Shown here one piece after another: positions 45,186-53,863 of a DNA stretch of 64,000 bases. A model generated the notes under the pieces. The model was not told the origin of the DNA. It was given only the letters and a program-made list of their open reading frames with translations, and did no database searches. A program made the position numbers and the translations under genes. This DNA comes from Pseudomonas veronii (GTDB taxonomy: Bacteria > Pseudomonadota > Gammaproteobacteria > Pseudomonadales > Pseudomonadaceae): positions 1 through 64,000 of the forward strand of contig NZ_JYLL01000028.1 of the NCBI RefSeq assembly GCF_001439695.1, given 5' to 3'. Each line of letters starts with the position of its first letter. The first letter of the stretch is position 1.

Positions 45186-46454
45186 ATGAATAGCTTTGCA
45201 CAACCGCTCCAGAGCAACGCCCCGCTGATCAACCGCGACCGTCTGTGGCAATCGCTGATGGACCTGGCCCGACTCGGCGCCACCGTCAAAGGCGGCGTGT
45301 GCCGCCTGGCCCTCACCGACCTCGACCGCCAGGCCCGCGACCTGTTCGTGCAGTGGTGCGAGGCGGCCGGGTGCAGTGTCAGCGTCGACGCCATCGGCAA
45401 TATTTTTGCCCGGCGCCCAGGGCGCAATCCCGCCCTGCCGCCGGTGATGACCGGCAGCCACATCGACACCCAGCCCACCGGCGGCAAGTTCGACGGTTGC
45501 TTCGGGGTGATGGCCGGCCTGGAAGTGATCCGCACCCTCAATGATTTGAAGATCGAGACCGAAGCGCCGATCGAGGTGGTGGTATGGACCAATGAAGAAG
45601 GCTCGCGCTTCCCGCCGTGCATGATGGGGTCCGGGGTGTTCGCCGGGAAGTTCGACTTGCAGGACACCTTGGACAAGCAGGACGACCAGGGCCTGTCGGT
45701 GGGCGCGGAATTGCGGCGCATCGGTTATGCCGGTTCGCGTGCGGTGCTCGGCCATCCAGTCGGTGCGTATTTCGAGGCGCATATCGAACAAGGCCCGGTG
45801 CTGGAAGACCGCGCCACCACCATCGGCGTGGTGATGGGCTGCCTGGGCCAGAAGTGGTTCGACCTGACCCTCACCGGCGTCGAAGCCCACGCCGGCCCGA
45901 CGCCGATGCACCTGCGCAAGGACGCCCTGGTCGGCGCCGCCGAGGTGGTCAGCGCGGTCAACCGCATCGCACATCAACAGCAACCCCACGCCTGCGGCAC
46001 GGTCGGCTGCCTGAGCCTGCGCCCCGGCTCGCGCAATGTGATTCCGGGCCAGGTCCAGATGACCATCGACCTGCGCCATCTGCATGCCGACAAGCTGCAG
46101 GCCATGGTCGATGAAGTGCGCAGCGTGATCGAAGCCAGCGCCGCACGCCACGGCCTGACGTTCGAGTTGACCGCTACCGCCGACTTCCCGCCGCTGGACT
46201 TCCACCCGGCCTGCGTCAACGCCGTGCGCGACGCCGCCGACGCCTTGGGCCTGAGCCATATGGACATCGTCAGCGGCGCCGGGCACGACGCGATTTTCGT
46301 CGCCGAACTGGGCCCGGCCGGGATGATTTTTGTGCCATGCGAAGGCGGCATCAGCCACAACGAAATCGAGAACGCCGCACCAGATGATCTGGCGGCAGGT
46401 TGCGCGGTGTTGCTGCGCGCCATGGTCAATGCGGCACAGGGGGATCAGGCATGA
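45186..46454 (+). CDS. M20-family carbamoylase/allantoate-amidohydrolase-type hydrolase
   Basis: A 422-residue Zn-dependent amidohydrolase of the hydantoinase/carbamoylase group (N-carbamoyl-L-amino acid hydrolase, ureidoglycolate or allantoate amidohydrolase, beta-ureidopropionase-like). Metal ligands are visible in GSHIDTQPTGGKFDG, WTNEEGSRF, EAHIEQGPVLE and the C-terminal ISHNEIE; the dimerisation motif GVEAHAGPTPM is present. The ATG at 45186 follows GGAG by seven bases. It likely splits a carbamoyl or amide bond of the imported compound, giving ammonia. Confidence 0.85.
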   Translation: MNSFAQPLQSNAPLINRDRLWQSLMDLARLGATVKGGVCRLALTDLDRQARDLFVQWCEAAGCSVSVDAIGNIFARRPGRNPALPPVMTGSHIDTQPTGGKFDGCFGVMAGLEVIRTLNDLKIETEAPIEVVVWTNEEGSRFPPCMMGSGVFAGKFDLQDTLDKQDDQGLSVGAELRRIGYAGSRAVLGHPVGAYFEAHIEQGPVLEDRATTIGVVMGCLGQKWFDLTLTGVEAHAGPTPMHLRKDALVGAAEVVSAVNRIAHQQQPHACGTVGCLSLRPGSRNVIPGQVQMTIDLRHLHADKLQAMVDEVRSVIEASAARHGLTFELTATADFPPLDFHPACVNAVRDAADALGLSHMDIVSGAGHDAIFVAELGPAGMIFVPCEGGISHNEIENAAPDDLAAGCAVLLRAMVNAAQGDQA

Positions 46455-47857
46455 GTGAGATCGGCCAACTGACGGCGGTGCAACTGCTGCAGCATTTTCG
46501 TGACAAGAGCTTGTCGCCGGTGGAAGTCACCGAAGACGCGCTGTTGCGCATCGAGCGCTATAACCCGCTGGTCAATGCCTATTGCCATGTCGATGCCGAG
46601 GGCGCACTCAACGCCGCACGCGCCTCGCAAGCGCGCTGGTTGAAAGGCGCACCCTGCGGTGCGCTGGATGGCGTACCGGCGTCGATCAAGGACCTCACGC
46701 TGACCCTCGGCATGCCCACGCGCAAGGGCTCGCGCACCTCTTCGGCCGAGGGCCCGTGGGACGTGGACGCGCCCTTCCCGGCGTTTATGCGCAAGGCCGG
46801 TGCGGTGCTGCTGGGCAAGACCACCACCCCGGAATTCGGCTGGAAAGGCGTCACCGACAACCCGCTGTACGGCATCACCCGCAACCCGTGGGACACGCGC
46901 ATGACCACCGGCGGTTCCTCCGGCGGCGCGGGCGCGGCGGCTGCGCTGAACCTGGGGGTGTTGCACCAAGGCAGCGATGCCGGCGGCTCGATCCGCATTC
47001 CCTGTGCGTTTACCGGCACCTTCGGGATCAAGCCGACCTTCGGCTATGTGCCGCAGTGGCCGGCCAGTTCGATGACGATCCTGTCGCACCTGGGGCCGAT
47101 GACCCGCACCGTGGAAGACAGCGTCTTGATGCTGCAAACCGTCGCACAACCGGATGCGCGAGACGGCTTGATCGGCGCGCCAAGGACCGCGCCCTGGTTG
47201 TCGGAGACCGTGGATTTGAAGGGCCTGCGCATTGCCTACAGCCCCACCTTCGGCTACGTCGATGTCGACCCGCAGGTGGCCAAAGTGGTCGCCCGGGCTG
47301 TGGCGGGCCTGGTGCAGTTGGGCGCCCATGTCGAACAGATCGACCCGGGTTTCAGCGACCCGCAGGAGGTGTTCAACACCTTGTGGGCGGCCGGCGCGGC
47401 CCGCCTGACCGGCCCGATGAGCGAGGCGCAAAAGCAGCTGCTCGACCCCGGCCTGCTGCGTATCGCGCAACGCGGTGAGGGCCTGAGCCTGGACGATTTC
47501 AGCGCGGCCCTGGAAGCACGGGCAGCCCTGGTGGCGCGGATGGCGGCATTCCATGAACACTACGATGTGCTGGTGTCGCCGATGATGCCGATCACCGCGT
47601 TCGAGGCCGGGCACAACGTGCCGCCAGGCTCCGGGATGCAGGAATGGATGGAGTGGACACCGTTCACCTACCCCTTCAACCTGACCCAGCAACCGGCAGC
47701 GTCGGTGCCGTGCGGGTTGGCGGCGAATGGCTTGCCGGTGGGGTTGCACGTGGTGGCGGCGCGGTTTGCCGATGAGACGGTGTTGCGGGTTTGCCAGGCA
47801 TATGCAAAGGCATTCCCTACCGCCCCCCTGCCAGCCCCGATCACCGGAGCAGCGTAG
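46451..47857 (+). CDS. Amidase-signature-family amidase
   Basis: A 468-residue amidase with the Ser-Ser-Lys triad: lysine K80 (ASIKDLT), cis-serine in TTGGSSGGAGAA (about 156-157) and nucleophile S180 (SDAGGSIRIP). It lies in GatA/aryl-amidase space without GatB/GatC neighbours, so it is a catabolic amidase. The start overlaps the M20 hydrolase stop (ATGA), so the two enzymes probably act in sequence. Confidence 0.9.
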   Translation: MSEIGQLTAVQLLQHFRDKSLSPVEVTEDALLRIERYNPLVNAYCHVDAEGALNAARASQARWLKGAPCGALDGVPASIKDLTLTLGMPTRKGSRTSSAEGPWDVDAPFPAFMRKAGAVLLGKTTTPEFGWKGVTDNPLYGITRNPWDTRMTTGGSSGGAGAAAALNLGVLHQGSDAGGSIRIPCAFTGTFGIKPTFGYVPQWPASSMTILSHLGPMTRTVEDSVLMLQTVAQPDARDGLIGAPRTAPWLSETVDLKGLRIAYSPTFGYVDVDPQVAKVVARAVAGLVQLGAHVEQIDPGFSDPQEVFNTLWAAGAARLTGPMSEAQKQLLDPGLLRIAQRGEGLSLDDFSAALEARAALVARMAAFHEHYDVLVSPMMPITAFEAGHNVPPGSGMQEWMEWTPFTYPFNLTQQPAASVPCGLAANGLPVGLHVVAARFADETVLRVCQAYAKAFPTAPLPAPITGAA

Positions 47858-47870
47858 ATCCAACCCAACG

Positions 47871-47957
47871 GTGCGAGGGGCTTGCTCCCGATTGCAGTGT
47901 GTCAGTTGACTGATCGGGTTCTGGCACACCCCCATCGGGAGCAAGCCCCCTCCCACA
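47871..47957. repeat. REPIN
   Basis: Inverted arms (GAGGGGCTTGCTCCCGAT and ATCGGGAGCAAGCCCCCTCC) between the amidase and the LysR gene; the left arm is mutated at its outer end. Confidence 0.85.
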
Positions 47958-48009
47958 GTTTTTGAGCGCATTCCACTACAATAGGCCCCCAATCATCCCC
48001 GGGGGCTTC

Positions 48010-48873
48010 ATGGACATCGAACTGGCACGCACTTTCCTCGAAATCACCCGCTGCGGCAGCCTGGCCGCGGCGGCCGAGAAACTGCACGTCACCCAGACCG
48101 CCATCACCGCACGCGTGAAGAACCTCGAAAGCCAGCTGGACAGCACGCTGTTTGTGCGCAACCGCGCCGGTGCGCGGCTGACCGCCGACGGCGAGGCCTT
48201 TGTGGTGTACGCCAACCAGTTGCTGCAAACCTGGGAAGCCGCGCGCCGCGACCTGCCATTGCCCGAGGGCTATCGCAATGTGCTGCATATCGGCGGTGAG
48301 GTCAGCCTGTGTAACCCGTTGATGCTCGGCTGGGCCCAGGCCTTGCGCGAACATATCCCAGGCTATGCGCTGCGCACGGAAATCCGTGAGGGCGAATACC
48401 TGCTGCGCCAATTGGAACTGGGTGTGCTCGACGCCGCGCTGGTGTTCCAGCCGCAGTACTGGCCGGGTTTGCAGGTGGAGCAGGTGCTGGAAGAAAAGCT
48501 GATCCTGGTGCAACTGGTGAGCAAGCCGGGCCCGTATGTGTATATCGACTGGGGCCCGGGGTTTCGCCAGCAGCATGACGCCGCGCTGCCCGACAAGGCC
48601 CGCGCTGCGCTGAGTTTCAACCTCGGGCCCTTGGCGCTGCAGTACATTCTGGAGAACGGCGGTGCCGGGTATTTCCGTACCCGAGTGGTGCAAAGCTACC
48701 TCGACAGCGGCGTGATGCAACGCGCGCCCAAGGCGCCGGAGTTCAGCTTCCCGACGTTCCTGGTGTACTCACGGGCGCGGGATTCGGCCGTGTTGCAGCA
48801 GGCGCTGGAGTTGCTGCGCGGTGTGGTCAAGGCGGAAAGCGACTGGTCGCAACGCTGGGACCCGCTGATTTGA
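48010..48873 (+). CDS. LysR-family transcriptional regulator
   Basis: A 287-residue LTTR: N-terminal wHTH (about 1-60; FLEITRCGSLAAAAEKLHVTQ, TAITARVKNLE) and a periplasmic-binding-like effector domain. The ATG at 48010 starts the canonical MDIELARTFLEI; the frame to 47962 is not family-like. Same strand as the amidase but behind a REPIN, so a separate unit is likely. Targets unknown. Confidence 0.87.
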   Translation: MDIELARTFLEITRCGSLAAAAEKLHVTQTAITARVKNLESQLDSTLFVRNRAGARLTADGEAFVVYANQLLQTWEAARRDLPLPEGYRNVLHIGGEVSLCNPLMLGWAQALREHIPGYALRTEIREGEYLLRQLELGVLDAALVFQPQYWPGLQVEQVLEEKLILVQLVSKPGPYVYIDWGPGFRQQHDAALPDKARAALSFNLGPLALQYILENGGAGYFRTRVVQSYLDSGVMQRAPKAPEFSFPTFLVYSRARDSAVLQQALELLRGVVKAESDWSQRWDPLI

Positions 48874-48992
48874 ATGTTCACGCCTGAGCCCGTCCTAGCG
48901 CGGGTTCGCCTATTGGACCAAAACTCGCACATTCTCCACCGCCCGAGAGCATGGCACGCGTGCCGTTGAAACTGGCGCTGACGCCATAATGC

Positions 48993-49026
48993 AAAAAGGG
49001 CATACAGGCGCTCGGCCTGTATGCCC
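48993..49026 (-). terminator. Rho-independent terminator
   Basis: A perfect 12-bp stem GGGCATACAGGC / GCCTGTATGCCC with a five-base loop, followed on the minus strand by TTTTT. It ends the minus-strand gene at 49049-50560 and may also stop LysR transcripts from the other side. Confidence 0.85.
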
Positions 49027-49048
49027 TGGGTACTACCGGTTTACTGCA

Positions 49049-50560
49049 TCAGCTCTTGGTGCTGCTGAGCAGCGTCTGTTTGCACAAGTGGCCAAAACTG
49101 ACGTACTCGACATTGTCACCACCGACACCGATGCCCGGATACTCCAGTACCTCCATGCGCCACACGCCGTAGTTAAAGTCGCTGCGCCAGGTGTTTTTGT
49201 AGCCCTGGGCATAATCGACAAAGGTGGTCTGGAAATCACCGGAGCACGTGCCCACGTTGATCGTGCCGCCGGCTTGACCCGAGCTGTCGGTGGCCGCCGA
49301 GTAGGCCTTGTAGACGATATTGCCGGTGTCCGGGTTGATATGCTGATCGAGATACACAATCGGATGCAGCCCTACCAGCGGCGCACCGGTGCTGTCCGAC
49401 AGGCCCATGGTCCAAGTCAGATCGCGATAGGCTTGGGTGGTCATGTAGCCATAGCCCACATTGGAAGCGGAGGACGGGATGCGCAACACATTCGCCTCGC
49501 CTTTCACATCAGGGCTGTTCACCCGCGGGCTGGAACCCAGCGACAGGTTGTATTTGCCCGTCGCGCTCCACGGTTCGTTCGGGTGCTGGTTCGGACGCAC
49601 GCGCACTTTGACCACCCCTCCGACGCCAGGGCTCGGGATCGAGGTCGATAGCACATTCGCGCCCACGGTGACCCACTGCGCGCCATCGAAACGCTCCAGT
49701 ATCCATTTGCCTCGCGCGCTGCCGCTGGCAGCGTCGGCAGTCAATGCGATCCCCACGCTCTGGCCACGTACTGCGGTGAAGTCGAAGTAATCAACGTCAT
49801 CGAGACTGTCGGCATTGCCACTGATGTAGTTCAGCGTGTCAGGCAGTTTGAAGGCGGTGTCCGGCGTGTCATTGGGTTCGAAGGCGTCGAGGTTGGTATC
49901 GACCGCCACACCGAACTGAAAGCCCGACCCCTGGACCGCCGCGTTGGCTTCCATGAACCAGTAGTAATCACCGGCCGGCACCACGCCGCCAAGGCTCTCA
50001 TCAGCGGTGCCCGGGTTATTGGAGGTGCCCAAGGGCAGCGGATTGCCCTGGCCGTCGTCCTGGAACAAGGTCAACGACATGTCGGTGCCCGCCGTCTGGC
50101 TGACCAGCAGAGCGTTGATCCGGGCCTTCTTCGGCAGGTTGAAGTGGTAGCACAGCAAATCGCCGGTTTGCACGCCGGTGATCGTATAGAGCGCGTTGAC
50201 ATCCAGCGTGGTTTCACAACCCTGAACCAGCGCCGCCTGCACTGCAGCAGCCTGTTTGGCAGTGGCTTTCTGTACTTGGGTGACGGGGGCCGGCGCGGTG
50301 TTGTCTTCCACCACCGAATCGGCCTCGGCCTTCGCGACGAATACCGCTTTCTTCGACTGAGCGTCTGCCCGCAGTTGCTGTTTCAGCGCCGTGGGAGCCT
50401 TGTTGGCGGCGATTTTTGCACCGGATTTCAACGCCTGTTTGACGTTGGGTTGAAGCGCTTGCGCAGCCAGGTGAGGGTATTGCTCGGCCAGGGCGAAGGC
50501 CGAAACGAAGCAGGAGGCCGCCATGGCTGCACCCAGCATAAGGTTTTTTTTCGATTTCAT
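49049..50560 (-). CDS. Secreted protein with PPC-type beta domains, function unknown
   Basis: A 503-residue exported protein. Signal peptide about 1-25 (VSAFALA); an Ala/Lys-rich helical stretch (about 30-110); then two pre-peptidase-C-terminal-like beta-sandwiches (about 115-215, with GVVPAGDYYWFMEANAAV; about 230-345, with EPNDTPDTAFKLP and DSLDDVDYFDFTAVRGQSVGIAL). The C-terminal ~150 residues are beta-rich with cysteines at about 443 and 495. No protease catalytic residues are recognisable, although PPC domains usually accompany secreted proteases. It is monocistronic with its own terminator. Confidence 0.7.
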   Translation of the reverse strand: MKSKKNLMLGAAMAASCFVSAFALAEQYPHLAAQALQPNVKQALKSGAKIAANKAPTALKQQLRADAQSKKAVFVAKAEADSVVEDNTAPAPVTQVQKATAKQAAAVQAALVQGCETTLDVNALYTITGVQTGDLLCYHFNLPKKARINALLVSQTAGTDMSLTLFQDDGQGNPLPLGTSNNPGTADESLGGVVPAGDYYWFMEANAAVQGSGFQFGVAVDTNLDAFEPNDTPDTAFKLPDTLNYISGNADSLDDVDYFDFTAVRGQSVGIALTADAASGSARGKWILERFDGAQWVTVGANVLSTSIPSPGVGGVVKVRVRPNQHPNEPWSATGKYNLSLGSSPRVNSPDVKGEANVLRIPSSASNVGYGYMTTQAYRDLTWTMGLSDSTGAPLVGLHPIVYLDQHINPDTGNIVYKAYSAATDSSGQAGGTINVGTCSGDFQTTFVDYAQGYKNTWRSDFNYGVWRMEVLEYPGIGVGGDNVEYVSFGHLCKQTLLSSTKS

Positions 50561-50676
50561 TTTTTATCCATCCATAGTTAAAAACTGAAGGTCAGGTGAC
50601 ATCCGGTCACCTGGGATGGACTGTAGGATATTACTGTATATATGTACAGTATTTTTTGAAAGGAATGCAGTGCCTT

Positions 50677-51054
50677 TCAGATGATGACGTTGCACCACCT
50701 GCGCCAAACCGACCAAACCACCGTTGCGATGGCCCAAATGAACGCAAGGTAATAGGGCCACAACACCCAACGTTTGAGCGCTAAAGGAACAGACGCCAGT
50801 TCGGCTTCGGTCACAAGACCGGCTTTCACATGGCGTTTAGAGTCTGCAAGGTATTCAAAAATCAGCATCATGCGATATTGTCTGTCGATCCACTGGTTTC
50901 GTCGCCAAAAGCGCTTGTTGTTGCGAACTTCTTCGTTTTCACTGAAGTAACTTTCCAACTCGTCGAGTTTTGTATATTCGGCAAATAGCAGCAGTCCCAA
51001 GACGACAGACATCCCAACAAACAACACAATGGAATAAACGAGAAAAAAATCCAT
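50677..51054 (-). CDS. Immunity-like membrane protein, orphan copy
   Basis: A 125-residue protein with a hydrophobic helix at each end (about 3-25 and 98-118) and a charged middle (LESYFSENEEVRNNKRFW). It is a paralogue of the protein at 51302-51664: I count 77 identities over 120 aligned residues. Its ATG lies two bases after a TAA that ends a short remnant of the neighbouring toxin gene. The two-helix topology fits inner-membrane immunity proteins against pore-formers; function is inferred from context. Confidence 0.65.
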   Translation of the reverse strand: MDFFLVYSIVLFVGMSVVLGLLLFAEYTKLDELESYFSENEEVRNNKRFWRRNQWIDRQYRMMLIFEYLADSKRHVKAGLVTEAELASVPLALKRWVLWPYYLAFIWAIATVVWSVWRRWCNVII

Positions 51055-51056
51055 GG

Positions 51057-51281
51057 TTAAGCCCCCTCTGGCTGGAATATCAAATCACCAATGAAGTTGG
51101 CGTCAAAATATAGGCAATCGAATACTGTCCGGACACAAGCCCTAGGGGGCTCAATCACATTTAGGAAGTTGCCTACACAGAAGAAGATCGGCGCCTACAG
51201 AAAAGTGCTAATACCTGGTCATCTCCAGAGCCCTTAAACCTCACCGACCCTTCCAGTACGGAATACTCAGGTTCATCCAGG
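51057..51281 (-). pseudogene. Scar of a duplicated segment: toxin tail, spacer and AttH-like tail
   Basis: 51057-51090 encodes the last ten codons of the toxin (GDLIFQPEGA, stop), matching 51667-51700. From 51091 to 51207 the DNA aligns with the spacer upstream of the toxin (52682-52798, offset 1591), and 51208-51281 aligns with the 3' end of the AttH-like gene (52799-52884) minus 12 bp. I count about 19 mismatches in the first 140 aligned bases. A tandem copy of the module has therefore lost almost its entire toxin gene. Confidence 0.8.
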
Positions 51282-51301
51282 TGGCGGTGAGGACAGGTGA
51301 G

Positions 51302-51664
51302 CTACCATCGGTACCAAATGCTCCAAACGACTGATGCGATCAGCCAAATAAAAGAAAGACGATACGGCCAAAGTGCCCAACGCTTAAGGGATATCGGGAT
51401 TGAAGCCAGCTCTGCCTCAGTCACATCGCCCCTCTTTACATGCAGTTTGGGCATTCCTAACAATTGATTGATCAGGAGCATGCGCTGAAACCTGTCGATC
51501 CGCATATTTCTTCCCCAAAAACGTTTGTTATCGCAAACCAGCTTGTTTTCACTGAAGTAGCTTTCCAACACTTCGAGCTTTTTGCACTCTGCGTATAACA
51601 TAAGTCCCACGCCAACCAGAGCGCCTATAAACAGTAAAATACTAAAGACGAGAAAAAGATCCAT
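51302..51664 (-). CDS. Immunity-like membrane protein, cognate copy
   Basis: A 120-residue protein with hydrophobic helices at about 3-24 and 98-117 and a polar, basic middle. Its ATG lies two bases behind the toxin stop, implying translational coupling as in effector-immunity pairs. Paralogue of 50677-51054, with conserved LESYFSEN, NKRFW, VTEAELAS and LKRW blocks. Confidence 0.65.
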   Translation of the reverse strand: MDLFLVFSILLFIGALVGVGLMLYAECKKLEVLESYFSENKLVCDNKRFWGRNMRIDRFQRMLLINQLLGMPKLHVKRGDVTEAELASIPISLKRWALWPYRLSFIWLIASVVWSIWYRW

Positions 51665-51666
51665 AG

Positions 51667-52662
51667 TCAGGCCCCCTCGGGTTGAAAGATCAAATCACCA
51701 TCGATCTCTATAATCTTGCCGCCCAGAAATGCACCGGTATCCCCCCCTGCATTTCCTCCTATATACCCTCCCCCGGCGCCGCCGATAATTCCACACGTCA
51801 GTGCTCCGGGGCCTTTAGTTGCAATACCCAAAAAAATCGTACAGGCGCGACGCGTAGCAACAGCACCCGCCGCAGTGAGCCAGGATGCTCCTGCCACCCC
51901 ACCCGCCAACCTCCCCATCTCCACATACTTCGCCCGCCGACACTGCGCCTCCCGCCCCACCATACACGCCTCCTTGATCTCCAAACCCGCTGCGCCCACA
52001 TCCAGCGCCAGCCCAACATAAGTGCCCTTGCCCAACCACTTCGACGTCTGCGAAATCGCCTTCAAGCGCTGTGCATACCCGGCGATCTCGCCCTTATTCA
52101 GATAGCTTTTGGTTGAAATCCCCAGCACCTTCTTCAGCGATTGATTGCCGCGCAATCCCGTGCCAAATCGTGCGGCACCACGCAGTTGCGTGCCCAGCAG
52201 CGCCAGCAGCACTTGGCGCTGGCGGATAAACGCCTGGCGATCCAACCCGCCGGCTTTCAGGCGTTGATGCAGACGCTCGATTTCCTCCAATGTGTTCACG
52301 ACTTCATCCAGGTGCCGCGACCACGCCGATGTCGCACTGCCGATACCTATCGAGCCATACGTCAGAAGGCTCTGCAGCAGGTCGTAGTTATCGATCATCG
52401 TCTGTGCAGCCGCAGCGTCCAGCTCCAGGTTGCGATCAATTTCCTCGGCATAACGCACCCACCAGGATTCATTCCAGGAGCAACTGACGCTCTCGGTGTC
52501 TGGAACAATCACCATCCGCCCCGGTATCACCCACCCGCGGCGCAGGTGATGATTCAACACATCAAAATGGTCAGAGTGCTGGCGGCTCATGCCGTGGCCC
52601 ATCAGCCAGGTTTTCAAACTGCTGTAGCTGATTGGCTTGTCGTTGATGTATCCCCGCGCCAT
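51667..52662 (-). CDS. Candidate pore-forming toxin/effector with glycine-rich hydrophobic C terminus
   Basis: A 331-residue protein of unknown family. The N-terminal ~55 residues look LysM-like (SYSSLKTWLMGHGM, HLRRGWVIPGRMVIVPD). A helical middle (about 80-205) has Leu/Gln/Arg-rich segments. The C-terminal third alternates hydrophobic and glycine-zipper segments (LAGGVAGASWLTAAGAVA; CGIIGGAGGGYIGGNAGG). No signal peptide is seen. A peptidoglycan-type head, membrane-inserting tail and coupled small membrane protein fit a delivered pore-forming effector, possibly type VI, but no secretion gene is nearby. Function is inference. Confidence 0.55.
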   Translation of the reverse strand: MARGYINDKPISYSSLKTWLMGHGMSRQHSDHFDVLNHHLRRGWVIPGRMVIVPDTESVSCSWNESWWVRYAEEIDRNLELDAAAAQTMIDNYDLLQSLLTYGSIGIGSATSAWSRHLDEVVNTLEEIERLHQRLKAGGLDRQAFIRQRQVLLALLGTQLRGAARFGTGLRGNQSLKKVLGISTKSYLNKGEIAGYAQRLKAISQTSKWLGKGTYVGLALDVGAAGLEIKEACMVGREAQCRRAKYVEMGRLAGGVAGASWLTAAGAVATRRACTIFLGIATKGPGALTCGIIGGAGGGYIGGNAGGDTGAFLGGKIIEIDGDLIFQPEGA

Positions 52663-52798
52663 GCCTTACATCCTTGATGCGATGAAGTTGGCGTCGAAAT
52701 ATAAGCAAGCAAACACCGCCCCGGCACAAGTCCGAGGGGGCTAAATCACATTTGGGAAGTTGCCTACGCAGAAGACGATAAGCACCTACAGAAAAGTG

Positions 52799-53863
52799 CT
52801 AATACCCGGTCATCTCCAGATACCCAACCCCGCCTTCAAACTGCACCGGTCCTTCCCAGTACGGAATATTCAGGTTCATCCAGGCCTTCGGGTTGACGGC
52901 ATCGGTGGTGATATCCAACTGCTTGCCGGGAATTTTCAGCGACCAGCGTGTGGGGATACTTCGCCCGTCGATGTCAGTGCTGGCCAGTGGCGTAAGTTGG
53001 ATATCGGCGTTGTGCAGGGTTTGGGTATGGCCCTCGCGGTCGATCCAGGTGCCGGTGAGATAACCCGTGCCGTCCTTTTGCCTTACGCGAAACAGCATCA
53101 ACTGCTCGCCACGGTCCAGGTGCAGGGAAAACCAGTCCCAGCCGGTCTGGCCGGCGGCCAGGGGTTGGCTGCTCCACTCGCGGTCGAGCCAGGCCGGGCC
53201 CGTGACCTGGTAGACCTTGCCGTCGAGGCTGACGCTGCCGTTGGCGGTGAAAAACGGCTGGCTGTAGTAGTACGAGGCCTGGCCTTGGTCGGACTTGCGG
53301 CTGTAGCCGTTGTCACCTTGCAGCACCAACGGGCGACTGGACGTCAGTTGCAAGTCGTAGGCGAATTGCGGACCGCTGGCCTTGAGCTGCATGTCCGCCA
53401 AAGGGCCGGCGGCGCCTGGGCGGGTGGCGAAGCTCCAGTCATCGATCCACGCACTGAACGGCGCGGCCTGGGCCCCGGCCTGGCCGACGCCGCCACGGGC
53501 GTAGCGCTCGACGGCGTAGTGCCGGGTGGCCGAGGTGACGGCGGCGTGGCCGAGCCAGATCGTTGAGTCGTGCCAGCCCGGTTGCGTCGGCCCGGCCTTG
53601 AGGGCATTGCGAAACAAGGTCCATTGCACGCCGAACACATGGCCCTGGGCGTCTTGCAGGTTGGCGGTGACGTACCACCACTCGATGCGAAAACCGGCGT
53701 GAGGGCCGTGGTCCTCGGGAAAAGCGAAGACCTTGCCGGGCGCCACCTGGGCAAAATCCGCCGCATCACTGCCCAGGCCGGCGAAACTTTCCTCGGGCGC
53801 GGGGGCTTTGTCACAGCCGCTCACCAGCAACAGAGCGAGGCACAGCAGCGCCTTAATCTTCAT
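52799..53863 (-). CDS. AttH/CrtC-like lipoprotein (lipocalin-like)
   Basis: A 354-residue lipoprotein with lipobox LLVSGC (cysteine about residue 17). The body has motifs of the AttH/carotenoid-1,2-hydratase superfamily (PEDHGPHAGFRIEWWYVTANL; WLDREWSSQPLAAGQTGWDWFSLHL). The ATG at 53863 overlaps the end of the permease gene by 11 bases; a TTG two codons earlier is the alternative. It is encoded with an FtsX/MacB-like permease and a LolD-like ATPase, a set seen in att-type exporters of unknown cargo. Its last 86 bp are duplicated at 51208-51281. Confidence 0.82.
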   Translation of the reverse strand: MKIKALLCLALLLVSGCDKAPAPEESFAGLGSDAADFAQVAPGKVFAFPEDHGPHAGFRIEWWYVTANLQDAQGHVFGVQWTLFRNALKAGPTQPGWHDSTIWLGHAAVTSATRHYAVERYARGGVGQAGAQAAPFSAWIDDWSFATRPGAAGPLADMQLKASGPQFAYDLQLTSSRPLVLQGDNGYSRKSDQGQASYYYSQPFFTANGSVSLDGKVYQVTGPAWLDREWSSQPLAAGQTGWDWFSLHLDRGEQLMLFRVRQKDGTGYLTGTWIDREGHTQTLHNADIQLTPLASTDIDGRSIPTRWSLKIPGKQLDITTDAVNPKAWMNLNIPYWEGPVQFEGGVGYLEMTGY

